From positions 19,882,687 through 19,946,686 of the forward strand of contig CM064501.1 in the NCBI GenBank assembly GCA_032716605.1: 64,000 nt of DNA, read 5' to 3'. This document shows, piece by piece, positions 23,715-35,020 of this stretch; within the stretch, counting starts at the first letter, position 1, and each line of letters begins with the position of its first letter. A program made the position numbers and the translations under genes. This DNA is from Paralithodes platypus (taxonomy: Eukaryota > Arthropoda > Malacostraca > Decapoda > Lithodidae). The notes under the pieces are model-generated. The model was not told the origin of the DNA, did not search any database, and saw only the letters and a program-made list of their open reading frames with translations.

Positions 23715-23913
23715 GAAGATTCTTCTGAATTCTCAAGTCTCTGGCTAAAGCTTTCTTGTCACACTCAAACTAAATATATCTGTGCTGTCTATCTCTCCCC
23801 TAATTCTACTTACTATCAAAAATTCTTTGACTATCTAACTTCTAAAGTGGAACACATTCTATCCATCTCTCCTTTTGCAGAAATCTCATATCTTAGGAGA
23901 TTTCAATGTTCAG
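23520..23913. repeat. Long palindrome made of J endonuclease sequence
   Basis: Two arms of about 195 bp each (23520-23714 and 23718-23913) are near-perfect reverse complements, centred on GAATTCAGAAGAATTCAGAA / TTCTTCTGAATTCTC. A few single-base differences and one small indel are visible by eye. Both arms derive from one J segment, so this is a fold-back duplication rather than two independent insertions. Confidence 0.85.
23715..23912 (+). mobile_element. J-family LINE copy J-e, sense arm
   Basis: A sense duplicate of the endonuclease stretch that lies antisense at 23520-23714, ending at TTTCAATGTTC. Beyond 23913 a TTAA element of family M1 begins. Confidence 0.88.
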
Positions 23914-24339
23914 CGACGCGTCTGACGCGTCGGCGATGTATGTAACGCACAGCCCCAGAGACGCGCCTGACGCGTCACCCTAATTGCGCCGACCGTAACC
24001 TCAGGTGTAGCCACTCAAGAGGGCTCAGATTTGTATGGGAACTGTGTACGTATCCCACGCAACCGTGCCGATGGTTGAAAACTCTCAAAGTCCACGTGCG
24101 TGCGCGCGAGCGCACAATAACCTGGTTTTTTGGGATAATTGCCTTCAATTTTTTACTCTTGTAAAATCCGTTTTCGGGGGCTCTGTAGGACCATTGTTTA
24201 AGCTTTTTGAGCGGTTTTTCGTGGTTTTTCCTTCATTCCTAACCCATTCGCTATTGTTTCTGGAATAAAACCATTTTTTGAAAACCGGCGGGTTCTGGTG
24301 CGCAAACATTACAAAACTAGCCGGGGCTCCACGGGTTAA
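23913..24339. mobile_element. TTAA element M1, left end missing
   Basis: The right end AGCCGGGGCTCCACGGGTTAA (TTAA at 24336-24339) matches the reverse complement of the left end of the complete M1 element at 37877. The left part begins at GCGACGCGTCTGACGCGTCGG, corresponding to the subterminal GCGTCGCACGTG block of the other end. The terminal TTAACCCGTTGAG is lost at the junction with the J-e palindrome. Confidence 0.65.
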
Positions 24340-24505
24340 ACCTTTACTTCACATACCCTCCCTCCACTTTCTGAATTGACCTCGGCATCCTGCACATTAT
24401 CCATAGTAAGAACTTGGTCATCTGCATATAGCAGTTCCCAGGGGAGCCCAGTCCTAAAATCTCTAGATAGTGCCTCCAGAACCATAAGAAACGAGAAGGG
24501 GGCTT
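24340..24505 (-). mobile_element. RTE-X LINE fragment around the catalytic box
   Basis: Antisense reading gives FLMVLEALSRDFRTGLPWEL followed by LYADDQVLTMDN, the motif B/C region of RTE-X elements. About 55 codons remain. Confidence 0.75.
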
Positions 24506-25234
24506 AACCTCTAAAATGCAGCAGGACTCAATTGAGGCTTTATTGATTGAATGCATCAGGACTCGATTAAGTCACAATATTCAAACTCGCACCAAATTCA
24601 CAACAAAAGCGAGATACGTATGACAATTGGTTGACAACTATTACAAAGTGACAACTCTCGACTCCAAACCTCACAAAATGCTCACAAAATGCTCACAACA
24701 CACTCACACTTCACATTATTATTCCTCCCTCATGATCATCGTGATTGCAGCGTCAGCGCTCAGGGACCATCACTCAACCCCAACTATATCCTATATCCTA
24801 TGTAATTATACAAGAGACGAGGAGAGGGAGGCAAAACCGTCACAAAGCACTCTGCAAGCAGCGGAGGAAGAGCAGAGAAGGCGTGCGTGTTTACCTCTCT
24901 CCCTCCTTCCGCCTTTGTTTATTTGACTATATTCTTTACAAAAACATTATCCAAACATAATTTCTGGATCCTAATTCTTCAAAGGTGCCATGTTATTCAA
25001 AACTATACACATGTGGCATTATACTAGGGAGTGCTGTAGGTGAGTGTTAAGGTTAACTGGTACTCATGTTTATCATCTGGCTTCCCTAGCTGATCCTTTC
25101 TGTGCCTCATGTAAACAGAGGGCAAACCCAGTTTGCTCTTTTAAACATCTCTCTCTTTCAATACACTACATTACAAACATCTTACATACTACACTTGCTT
25201 TTCAAAAAATTAACATGATGACGCAAATAAGACC
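24506..25234. other. Intron sequence, nothing recognised
   Basis: No coding pattern. It includes a repeated GCAGGACTC / GCATCAGGACTC word near 24521-24557 and ends in a GGA-rich stretch leading into J-f. Confidence 0.45.
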
Positions 25235-25911
25235 AGACTCGGAGTCCCCAGGAAGGGGAGGAGGAGGAGGGGGGGGGGGGGCATGGTTTGGCCCCTGCCG
25301 ACGACCCATCAAAATGCTCTGGACCACTACCTTTCACTCTTCCTATCAATTTATGCAACATTCGTGGCCTTTCCTCTAACTTCCACTCTCTTGAACACCA
25401 CCTCTCCTCTGCCAACCCTGATCTTCTCTTTCTCACCGAAACACAGTTGTCTGGGACTACTGACAGCAAACCTTTCTCTGTATCCTCCTACTATCTCTAT
25501 CCTCAATTCAAAGCCAAAGCTGGATGTTGTGTGTACGTACGCAACAATCTTTCTTGCTCTCGTATTCCCAATTTTGAATCTTCTGAATTCTCAACTCTCT
25601 GGCTTAAGCTATCTTGTCACTCTCTCACTAAATGTATTTGTTATGTTTATCTCTCCTCTAATTCTACTAACTATCCAAAATTCTTTGACTATCTTACTTC
25701 TAAAGTGGAACACATTCTACCCTTCCTTCTCTTAAATCTCCATCTTAGGAGATTTCAATGTTCACCACCAGTGACTATCCTCTCTTTTCACTGACCAACC
25801 TGGTGAACAAGCCTACATCTTTTCTATCCTAAATGATCTAGAGCAGTTATAGTTCAGCACCTCACTCATATTCCAGACCGCCTTGGAGATCAGCCCAACA
25901 TTCTTGGCCTG
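25235..25911 (+). mobile_element. J-family LINE copy J-f, part 1 (endonuclease)
   Basis: The 5' part of J-f. It has a G-rich leader, then the endonuclease opening [45 protein letters not shown] and [10 protein letters not shown]. Frameshifts occur near 25728 and 25845. It stops at 25911, where the BEL/Pao LTR begins, and continues at 35021. Confidence 0.9.
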
Positions 25912-26425
25912 TGTCGAGACTCGTAATCACCTCGACAAATTAGGATAAGTAAATACAAGTTTAAATTAGGTGCCAGTATTATCCTAGTCTTCAAATCTTG
26001 ATGAAAGATGTGTACAATTTCGTATTAAGTTTCTACGGGTTATTATTATCCATAAATATATCATGTTATTTAATGTAATTAATCCGAAATACATTTGTAG
26101 TTAGTTAAATGACACAATAATGAATAGGATATAAATATTCACTGCGCATGCGTCAAATGAAACGGTGTGGGTACTGGGTCCCCTACCGCGAAATCTTCAG
26201 ACTCGCTCTTACGACCATCTCATCAACACCTGTACTGTTAGTCATTCCTACAACCACCATATTCTAGCTAACTCATTCTAAATACATATCTCCTAGTGGC
26301 CACTATAGCTTCTACCTATCTCTAACTCTATCCTTGAGCTATCCACCCCACTATAAACAATCTAAAGTAAGTTACTTATAGGTTTCTGGGAATATTTATA
26401 TCCTTGTTTACCCCGGGTAATTATA
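25912..26425 (+). repeat. BEL/Pao 5' long terminal repeat
   Basis: Starts TGTCGAGACTCGTAATCACC and ends about GGGTAATTATAA. It matches 34519-35020 along its length with many substitutions and small indels, so the element is not recent. J-f flanks read GGCCTG before and ACCTAT after the two LTRs, allowing a degenerate 5-bp target duplication around CCT. The LTR should hold the promoter and poly-A signal, but I see no clear TATA box. Confidence 0.88.
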
Positions 26426-27106
26426 ATTGAGCCAAGAGATAGTTTCTCGCCGGACACTTATTGTTGACCACTGCGGCCTGGGAGAGCCACGTCCGTTACC
26501 AGTCTTTAACGCTTTGAACTTGAAGGATAAGGAGGACAAGGAACGGGAGGCGGCAGGATATTAAATTGGGTTAACCATCAATTTGTGTTCCTAATTTTCA
26601 TTTGTTGTTATGCTAACTAAATTACAATAGGTATTTAAATTCAAACCACTTTATGTAAGTTAAAATTAAATTGGGTAAAATTAATATGTATGGTCTTCTC
26701 AGTAAAATTTAAAGGGTAACTGCCACAAACATATCTGGTACCAGTAGATGTTAGGCTAGCCTAGTTTTATTTAAATGTGTGTAAATTTAATTTGTCTTGT
26801 CGTATAACATTTTTGTCACCCCTTCCATAGTGTACTTAAAAAAAAATTAACCTCATTTAATGTAGGGTAAACTACATATTTAGGTGTTGTTTGTTTACTT
26901 TAATTATTGTGCTTTGCGTCTTATTTCCCTCCATTATTGCCTCTACCGACGTCACTCGTTTACTTTAACTTTACGTTTACTTTTATTGGCGTCAGCTAGC
27001 TTTTATTAGTGTGCTTTGCTTCCATATAGGTATAATATTTTCTATATAACTTTAAGTTCAATTTTCTGTGTATTGCCATCATGTTGACTTTATCCCAGTA
27101 TAAACG
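26426..27106 (+). other. BEL/Pao leader region
   Basis: Non-coding AT-rich sequence between the 5' LTR and the gag frame. A tRNA primer-binding site should lie just after 26425, but I cannot match one with confidence. Confidence 0.5.
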
Positions 27107-28203
27107 ATGCAAGAGTGGTTTAACAAGGATCACCAAAGATATACTGTAGATATACTTCTAGTTGACGCAAATCATGAAGCGATAGAGGCTAAATTGGCAT
27201 CAATATTGAGACAACTCGATGAATATAACTCATATCACCACGAAATGGAAACACTATATGAAGCCGATGAGGATTATTTCGCGGACATAGAAGCAGACAT
27301 GGTGTATGTGGAGGGTCTTGATCAAGTTATTGTCCATTTAAAAGGTAAATTTAAACATAAGGAACCGAATCGTACTGCGGTTACTAGAAATGCCGGTATA
27401 AGATTACCAATAAACACCCTTCCTGTGTTTGATAGTGATCCCACTCAGTGGATGGGATTTTGGGATATTTTCCACTGTAGCTTCGACAGCAATGAGGAAC
27501 TCTGTGAAATGCAGAAGTTCATATACTAAGAGGTGAATTTAATGGCGAGGCGAAACAACTAATTGAAGGTTACGCAATAGAAGGAGCCAGCTACCAACTA
27601 GCTATTGCCCTTCTACATAAAATCTATGGGCACAGGGATAGAATTATGGCGGCACATATTTTCAACCTAATTACTTTGAGTCCTCTCTCTTACAATGTTG
27701 AAGAATGCTAACTTTGAAAGTAATTAAGGTCCATTGAGACCCTACAAATTACCCTTCATGAAGCTAGTGTGGTGATTCTTATGAATAAGTTGCCATCCCC
27801 ACTAAAGGAGATTTAAAAACAAATTTAGGTGATGACGGTCTGGACCTGGAAAGGTTTGTACAGGCTTACCAGACAAACGTCTTTAACCTGGACTACAACA
27901 CTCATACCAGTAGCTTCGGCATCCTTTGCAGTGCAGGAGGCCTCGGTGCGAAGCAAAGGTTGTAAGCTGTGCGAAAGGGCGCATATATGGTTCAAGTGTC
28001 TGAAATACCGGACCAGTGCTCTAAAGATCAAACGCGCAAAACAACTCAACCTTTGCACAGGGTGCCTATCCTCAGAACACGGGAGCAGTGGCTGTGTAAA
28101 CCACAACATCCGTCACTGCAAGTTCTGTCATAACAGACACTATCATATCCTCTGTCAATTCAGACCTCAATGGGACGGTCAGAAGAAGGAGCAGAAATCT
28201 TAA
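27068..28203 (+). pseudogene. BEL/Pao gag, broken
   Basis: Remnant capsid-type gene. An open block at 27107-27529 has the family feature of an acidic coiled stretch and then LPVFDSDPTQWMGFWDIFHC. After a stop it continues out of frame (LRGEFNGEAKQLIEGYAIEG). A third block at 27829-28203 carries the zinc-knuckle cysteines: CKLCERAHIWFKC, CTGCLSSEHGSSGC and CKFCHNRHYHILC. The order is typical of BEL/Pao gag, which packages element RNA. At least two frameshifts and internal stops make it non-functional. Confidence 0.85.
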
Positions 28204-28236
28204 AAGGTAACAAGGACCAAGACGCAAACTACCACG

Positions 28237-28826
28237 ATGCTTGTGTCCTCAAAGAAGATTAGTATTATCCTCCCGAACATTATGCTGCCAACAGTAAAGG
28301 AACCAAGAGGAACAGTCGAGATGCATACGCTGCTGGATCAATGCTCACAGCGCACCTTCGTTATAAATTCCGCTCTAGACTCTATCCAATTTGAAAAATT
28401 GGGTGTTGAAAAGCTAGAGTTGCGAGGGTTTACCGGAGCATGTGAGAAAACAAATATCCAGTAGTGTCCTTCAAGTACAAGCTCCAGGGTATAAACTATC
28501 CTATACAAGCAGTTGTGGTAGAAACTCTCCCGGATCATAAGGGATCGGAATGCCTAGAAGCTGACATGAAGGTGTTGCGAAGCAAAGGCTACAAATTAGC
28601 AGATCCTCGAATGACACAGACATCTCAACTGGACTTGTTGGTTGGGGCCGATCAATATTATGACTTGGTGCAGCCAGCGTACAAGAAAGAGGGTGGCATA
28701 ATTATCTTGCCCACTAATTTTGACTATACACGTGGCTCCTACCATAACGACAAGTCTAGTTTCCAAGTTGAGATAGTTACAATATTGAAAGTCGCGGTCA
28801 CCCCGATGGATGAATACACATCTTAG
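28237..28826 (+). pseudogene. BEL/Pao aspartic protease region, copy 1
   Basis: Corresponds to the retropepsin-like domain of BEL/Pao pol (the DUF1758 / Peptidase A17 group). It shows the active-site segment LLDQCSQRTF, where the family normally has DxGSQ, so the Gly is replaced by Cys. It then shows LELRGFTGA and LDLLVGADQYYDLVQ, a strongly conserved block of the family. The frame breaks at about 28464. A second, closely similar copy of this region lies at 30625-31110. Confidence 0.85.
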
Positions 28827-28849
28827 GGATCATATAGTCCATGTCATAG

Positions 28850-30391
28850 TGAATTAAAATGTTTGTGGGAACTGGATCATCTAAGAATTTTTCCAAGCGA
28901 AGAATCAAAGGAAAATAAGACTGCGTTGGACACCTATGAGGAGACAGCAACATACTCCGCACAGAATCAGCAGTATGAGGTCAAACTGCCACGGAACTAA
29001 TATAAAGAGAAACTCCCTTCTAAATTTGGTCTAGCAGTGGGTCGCCTAAGGGGTCTGCAGAAGCGATTTCGACATAATCCTGTATAATGTAGTCACTACG
29101 CCAACGTTATCAATGATCAAATTCAACGTAGTTTCATTGAGGAATGAGGAGGTTCCTTTCGATGTTACTGACGACTGTCATTACTTGGCACACCACGGGG
29201 TCACCAAAAACAGTGTAACAACACCCGTTCGTATAGTGTACGACTGCTCCGCTAGTATTGGCAAAGGCAGGCCAAGTCTTAACGACTGCCTTTACATAGG
29301 GCCATCAATAGTACCAGATCTCGCCAAAATATTGCTGCGCTTTACTCAGAGTACACAAATTCGCCTGGATAAGTGACATCGAGAAGGCGTTTCTCATGTT
29401 GATACTTCAAAAGGATGATCGAGACTATAGCTGATTTCTGTGGCCAAAGGACCCCTTACTTTGCTACCGATTTAACGTAGTGCTGTTCGGGGCGACTTGT
29501 TCACAGTTTCTTCTTAATGACACGGTCTTGAAGCATCTTTCCGTTATTAATGAGGATCCCGAAGTTGTGGAGGCTATTAAGGAAGGTTTGTATATTGACA
29601 ACCTCCAAGGAACAGGCAGTGATGAAGAGACTGTCAGTAAGCGTTACTGGGATGCCCAAAGAATTATGTCTCGAGCACATTTATATCTCAGAGAGTGGGC
29701 TACATATAGTCCTCAATTAAGGGACCTTTTACAAATGGATGGTGTTGCTACCAAAAATCAAGAAAGAGTGAAGACATTAGGACTCTTGTGGTTACCTGAT
29801 TCTGATCTGTTAACATTCAAAGCTAGTCTTCCAGAGACCAGTAAGGCTATAAAAAGAGAGTGCTTAAGAGTGTCAGCGCAACTGTTCGACCCACTTGGTG
29901 TACTAATGCTTGTAACAATAAGGTCCAGAATCTTTTTGCAACAATTATGGAGACTGAAACTAAATTGAGACGATCCTCTACCTGAAGACTGCATTACCGA
30001 ATGGTCTACTATGTCTAAGGAGCTGTGCCTCTGCAGTGACTTTTCTTATCCTCGGAGGACGGTATATTCTGATTCGGTGGAACTTCATGTGTTTATAAAT
30101 GCAAGTGGTGTTGCCTATGGCATCGCAATATATTTTGTGAGCCCGGAACATAGCAGTCTGGTCATCGCTAAAGCTAAGGTTGCTCCCATAAGATCCATAA
30201 CTATACCAAGACTAGAGCTAACTGCTGCTTTGCTAGCCGCCAAATTAATCAAATTTGTTGAGGAAGCCTATCATAACATTGTAAATGTCAACAGAATTGT
30301 ATTATGGTGCGACAGCCAAGTTTCATTACATTGGTTGCACAGAATGAAGAAGCTTCCAGTGTACGTCGCAAACCGAGTTGACAAAATATAA
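28850..30391 (+). pseudogene. BEL/Pao reverse transcriptase and RNase H, broken
   Basis: Blocks in order are CHYLAHHGVTKNSVTTPVRI and VYDCSA (fingers), SLNDCLYIGPSIVPDLAKIL, ISDIEKAFLMLILQ (motif A), LFGATCSQFLLN (motif B), YIDNLQG (motif C, where the second Asp of the usual pair is Asn), SAQLFDPLGVL (thumb), and the RNase H part IPRLELTAALLAAKLIKF and VLWCDSQVSLHWL. Stops interrupt near 29374, 29430, 29968 and 30391. Typical BEL/Pao architecture, inactive. Confidence 0.9.
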
Positions 30392-30535
30392 TCCCTTCTT
30401 CCGACTGTAGAATTCCGGTACGTGTCCTCTAAAGAAACCCTAGTGATTTGCTGTCTAGAGGTGTTTCGGCAAAGCATCTGAATCTTCTGTGTTTTGGTGG
30501 GAGGGGCCCACGTGGTTCCAAAACGAAGACGAATG

Positions 30536-31210
30536 TCCAGAAGCCATACTACCAGATGACCCAACGGCACAAGTAACTAGCCAAGTCATTGGGACCAATG
30601 ATGACCAGGACACACAGTTTTGGAACTGGGAGGAACAGTTGAGATGCGTACGCTGCTGGATCAATGCTCACAGCGCACCTTTGTTCTAAATTCCACTCTA
30701 GACTCTATCCTATATGAAAAATTGGGTGTTGAAGAGCTAGAGTTGCGAGGGTTTACCGGAGCATGTAAGAATACAAAATATCCAGTAGTGTCCTTCAAGT
30801 ACAAGTTCCGGGGTATAAACTATCCTCTACAAGCAGTTGTGGTAGAAACTCTCATGGATCATAAGGGATCGGAATGCCTAGAAGCCGGCATGAAGTAATT
30901 GCGAAGCAAAGGCTACAAATTAGCTGATCCTCAAATGACACAGACATCTCAACTGGACTTGTTGGTTGGGGCCGATCATTATTATGACTTGGTGTGGCCA
31001 GGGTACAAAAAAGAAGAGGGTGACATAATTCTCTTGCCCACTAAATTTGGCTATGCACTAAGTGGTTCCTGCCATTATGACAAGTTCAGTACCCCGTTCG
31101 TAGACTTTCGTAGGCCAGAAGACATACTACCAGATGACCCAACGCCACAAGTAACTAGCCAAGTCATTGGCACCAATGATGACCATGACACACAGTTATG
31201 GAACTAGGAA
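30536..31210 (+). repeat. Duplicated protease segment inside BEL/Pao pol
   Basis: Between RNase H and integrase, where no protease belongs, the sequence repeats 28302-28790 (LLDQCSQRTFVLNSTLDSI, LELRGFTGACKN, LDLLVGADHYYDLVW). Flanking it is a direct repeat: AILPDDPTAQVTSQVIGTND is encoded at about 30549-30608 and DILPDDPTPQVTSQVIGTND at about 31127-31186. So a protease-derived block plus a copy of the post-RNase H segment were inserted together. Both protease copies have the Gly-to-Cys change at the active site. Confidence 0.85.
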
Positions 31211-31323
31211 AATATGGCAGTTATGAACAATTATTTGGGTAGTTGCATAGACTATTCGATACAAGAATAATTTGAATGCAAAAATTAAAGGGACGTCTTC
31301 CACAGATTGTACCCTCTTCAGCA

Positions 31324-31960
31324 TTAACCCAAGAACCGCGATAGTTCTAACGGAAGGGTCTCCATAGCGAACGCGATAGGCCTCACGGAAGCAAGACCAT
31401 AAAAAACTCCTTCCAAAACACCCAAGGGGCTCTCAAAACATAGGAATATATCATTAGGCGAGATAATTCCCCTCTAGTACTTCCTACCCCTCATCCATAT
31501 GTTTCTCACCCCTCTTCCCCACCTTTTTCCTCCCTCTTCAATTATCACCTATTTTTCCTCTTATTTTCATCATTTATTGGTTATTTTTACGCATGAATTT
31601 CTCTCCCGTGGTTACATGGCACTTGTGAGTTACATAAGAGACCTTATATAACACTGAGACTTCACCCGTTCGCTTCAGTATAGCGAAAGAGGTCGAGGAG
31701 GGAGGATGTATGTCTCCCCACCTCCCGCCTGAGGATACGATCTTGCGGCGAATTTTTACGTTTTTTACAACCCAAATGCTTTCCCCACATATTTTATCGC
31801 TCTTCAAGGTTCATATATCCATCATACATGTAAAATAAAAGCACATTGAACAAAAAAATGCTTTATATCGTAAATATAACAAATTCTGTCAGAATCAAAG
31901 TATAGAAATTCACAAATAACTATCCTAGCCCCTAGGGTAATTTTGCGTTTTAAAGGTTAA
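31324..31960. mobile_element. TTAA-flanked element M2 in BEL/Pao pol
   Basis: 637 bp bounded by TTAA at 31324-31327 and 31957-31960. The pol frame joins across it (GCATTAA then GGAATCAAAAG). It has the M2 layout: a GATAGGCCT...CGGAAG block, a C/T-rich tract with CAATTATCACCTATTTTTCC, and a TTTATATCGTAAATATAACA block near the right end. Left end TTAACCCAAGAACC. Confidence 0.82.
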
Positions 31961-32836
31961 GGAATCAAAAGTAGCAGAGAAGATTGTAGCTCAAAGGTGC
32001 AAGCAGGAATGCTTCCCTGAGGAGTACGAGATGTTGTCAGGTGACAAGGGTAGGCCTACTCGCAATAATTTGATAAACCAATTGGGACTTGTCATGAAAG
32101 GAGGTTTAATTGTATGCGAAGGTAGACTGAAGTTAGCGGCTCTTTCGAATTCAAAGAAATATCCGATACTACTGCCTTCCAAACACCCTTTCACTACCAT
32201 GCTCATCAATATGTGCCATCATGTCTGTTGTCACTATGGGATCAATCACGTGGTGGCATATATACAGAAAAAGTGGTGGATTCCTAAGATAAGACAAGCT
32301 GTACAACATGTGACCCCTAAGTGTATAACCTGTCGTAAAATACAGGGTAATACCTAGGTGACAGCCAGGCTCCTCGAGATTCCTTCGAGGTCACAGGGGT
32401 CGATTATACAGGAGCGATTCTGTCCGGGACTCACATGACAACAAGACTTATATATTATTATTTACATGCGCTACTAGTAGAGCTATTCACATTGAAGTAG
32501 TTAACAATATGACCTGTGAAAGTTTCATCCATGTGTTCCGGAGATTTTGTAGTAGGCAGGGATTTCCACAAATAATGTTAAGTGACAATGCTACCACATT
32601 TGTAGGAGCTTCCAGACACCTGGAAGACATCTAAAGCGACCCTAGTATTCAGGTTCATGCCAAAATGCCACTGGCATTTTATACCAGTGTGTGTGCCGTA
32701 GTTCGGGGCTATTTGGGAGAGAGCAATAGGTATTGTGAAGGCTGGGCTTAAAAAAAGTACTAGTTGTGCTCTAATTTCCTTTGAGGAACTAACAACTATC
32801 TTATTGGAGCTGGAGGCTACCGTGAATGATTGCCCC
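31961..32836 (+). pseudogene. BEL/Pao integrase, zinc-binding and core domains
   Basis: The H2C2 domain is clear at 32031-32357: HHVCCHYGINHVVAYIQKKW then CITCRKIQG. The catalytic core follows with stops (FEVTGVDYTGAILSG, then FVVGR..., FGAIWERAIGIVKAGLKKS, ELEATVNDCPL). The core Asp is in GVDYTG. Integrase would insert element cDNA into chromosomes; this copy is broken by several in-frame stops and by TTAA elements. Confidence 0.85.
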
Positions 32837-33468
32837 TTAACCCAAAAACGACGACCGTCCTCAATAGAGGTTTTTCTGGTGCACTACGACCGTCCTCAAT
32901 AGATCCAGAGCCTAAACAAAAACTTAGAAAACACCCCAGTGGCACTCAAAACAAAGCAATTTCTGATTAGGTGAGATAATTTCCCATCCATTACTTACTA
33001 CCAGTCCTACATATGTCTCCCAACCCCCCCAACCCCTACCCTCCTCAATAGTCCACTATTTTTCCTCTTATTCCCCCTTTTATCGGGTATTTTTCTGCGG
33101 GAATTTCCCCCTCCCAGTCTCTTTAACACGGGTGGGGCAGCTAGAGATCCTTGCAACACAGAGACTTCTACTCAGACTCGTCAGTGCCGCTCTACAGCTC
33201 AGAGAGGGTGGTTATACGTCCCCCCAGCTCTCACCTCATGATACGACCTTGTGGCAATAATACGTCTTTTTCATCCCCCAAATGCCAGTCCCACTTCCTT
33301 TATTGCTCTTAAATGTTCATATGTGCATATTAAAGCAAAATAGGCCCAAATGGATAAGTAATAATTATATATATATGTTACATATGATAATTTTCGTCAG
33401 AATAGAACCAAATACCTTCGCTTGGCGGGAGGGTTTGAACTACTATGGCTTTGCAGTTTATGAGTTAA
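32837..33468. mobile_element. TTAA-flanked element M2, second copy in BEL/Pao
   Basis: 632 bp bounded by TTAA at 32837-32840 and 33465-33468. It splits the conserved NDCPLTYVSGDLEDL stretch of the integrase exactly at the CTTAAC that encodes Leu-Thr. Left end TTAACCCAAAAACGACGACC. Internal GACGACCGTCCTCAATAG is partly repeated at 32848-32903. Confidence 0.82.
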
Positions 33469-34505
33469 CATATGTCTCAGGTGATCTGGAAGACCTATTA
33501 GTCCTATTACTCTATCTATGCTGGTCAAGGGTCGTAGACTTCGTGACTTCCCAAAGGATGTGATTTAGCTAGATGAGCTGCAGGATCCTAGTTACGATAG
33601 TAAAGCTGCAATACACAGCAGGTACAATTACATTATTAAATTAATCCGGGACCTATGGAAGCGTTGGTCTAGTGATACTTGACATCATTAACCTCTTCTA
33701 TGCGGTGCCCGCCATATGACGGGCGCCATTTTGAGGCTATTATGAGCCCTGAGAGCCCTGTTGGAGGGAGAGCAGGTGGGCTCCAATCGCTGGCCAAAAG
33801 CTGCGGTGACACACTGAGGTCTGAGAGACAGGTTGTACACTCATGTGCAGCGTCACACATAGCAAAAACAGACCCTTTTTACCGATGTTTGCATTCGTTT
33901 GCAAGATCGTTGCAAGATAACCAAATGTCGTAAAGCAATAATTCAGGTGTCATTGGAAAGCTCTTTCATTGTACTTTCACGGATATATAATTGTATTGCA
34001 CTCTGGCTCTTGTTTATGCATGAAAAAGAGCTTGGAATGAAGGTAATTTTGGGCAATTATGCCCGCAGCGTGGGTGTTAAGAGAAACCTAAAACAAAAAG
34101 AGGCTCATCAAGCAGTGTATGGCCAAAAATAAATGACATAATTCTTATACATGACGAGGGACCTCGTGTCCTGTGGAAACTTGGTAGAGTAGTCAAACTC
34201 TATCCAGGATGAGATGATTTCGTTAGAGTGGTCCAGATTAAAACAAAAACCGGGCTGACCATTCGACCCGTCGACAAGTTGTATCCACTGGAACAGGATG
34301 TCGAAATATATTCAACTTCTCGGCCGGCGGTCGCTGATGATAGTGTTGGCTGTCATGACCACACTCCTGCGTCAACATTGGTCACTGGACCACCCTCTGG
34401 AAATAATCCTGTTAGACAAGTCCCTCTGTGATGAGCCGCTGTTAGTTCCTAACCGCTTTGGAGATCTAACATCGCTGCAGGGTTACTGTAGATAGTGTTT
34501 ATATT
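33469..34505 (+). pseudogene. BEL/Pao integrase C-terminal domain
   Basis: After the M2 insertion the frame continues as YVSGDLEDL, then LDELQDPSYDSKAAIHSR and RDLWKRWSSD, then (after the M3-type insertion at 33688-34080) LREKPKTKRG, INDIILIHDEGPRVLWKLGR, VVKLYPG and RPVDKLYPLE. These are the closing motifs of BEL/Pao pol. Stops occur at 33564, 33682 and 34212. The purine-rich stretch GTGGTGGAAATG just before 34519 is the likely polypurine tract. Confidence 0.85.
33688..34080. mobile_element. TTAA-flanked element related to M3
   Basis: 393 bp bounded by TTAA at 33688-33691 and 34077-34080, inside the integrase C-terminus. The right end read inwards is TTAACACCCACGCTGCGGGC, close to the M3 end at 12952. 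The left end is TTAACCTCTTCTATGCGGTG, followed by GCCCGCCATATGACGGGCGCC. A 77-residue frame inside it (33899-34132) runs out over the border and is not a gene. Confidence 0.78.
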
Positions 34506-34518
34506 AGTGGTGGAAATG

Positions 34519-35020
34519 TGTCGAGATTCGTAAGCACCTAGACAAATTAGGATAAGTAAATATAAGCTTAAATTAGGCGCCAGTATTAGCTTAGTCTTCA
34601 TATCTTTACGAAAGGTGTGTAAAATATTGTATTAAGTTTCAATGGGTTATTATTATCCATAAATATATCGGTTTATTATTATAATTAATCCGGAATACAT
34701 TTGGAGTTAGTTAAATGATGCATTAATGAATAGAATATAAATATTCACTGCACATGCTTCAAATTAAACGGTGTGGGTCCCCCACCACGAAATCCTTAGA
34801 CTCGCTCATATGACCATCTCATCAACACCTACTGCTAGCCGTTCCTACAACCACCTTTTTCTAGCTAAGTCATTCTAAATATATATCTCCTAGTAGCCAA
34901 TATAGCTTCAACCTATTCTTAACTCTATTCTTGAGCTATCCACAGCACTATAGACAATCTAAAGTAAGTTATTTATAAGTTTCTGGTAATATCTTTATCA
35001 TTGTTTAGCCGGGTACTTAA
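34519..35020 (+). repeat. BEL/Pao 3' long terminal repeat
   Basis: Starts TGTCGAGATTCGTAAGCACC and ends about GGGTACTTAA, matching 25912-26425 in order. After it the J-f endonuclease resumes with [19 protein letters not shown]. The divergence between the two LTRs dates the insertion as old relative to, for example, RTE1. Confidence 0.88.

Noticed and set aside
27107..27529. A host gene of 140 codons
   Set aside because: It lies between matching LTRs and is followed by zinc knuckles, protease, RT and integrase blocks, so it is BEL/Pao gag.
33899..34132. A 77-codon frame
   Set aside because: It crosses the right border of a TTAA element into BEL/Pao pol and is not conserved.
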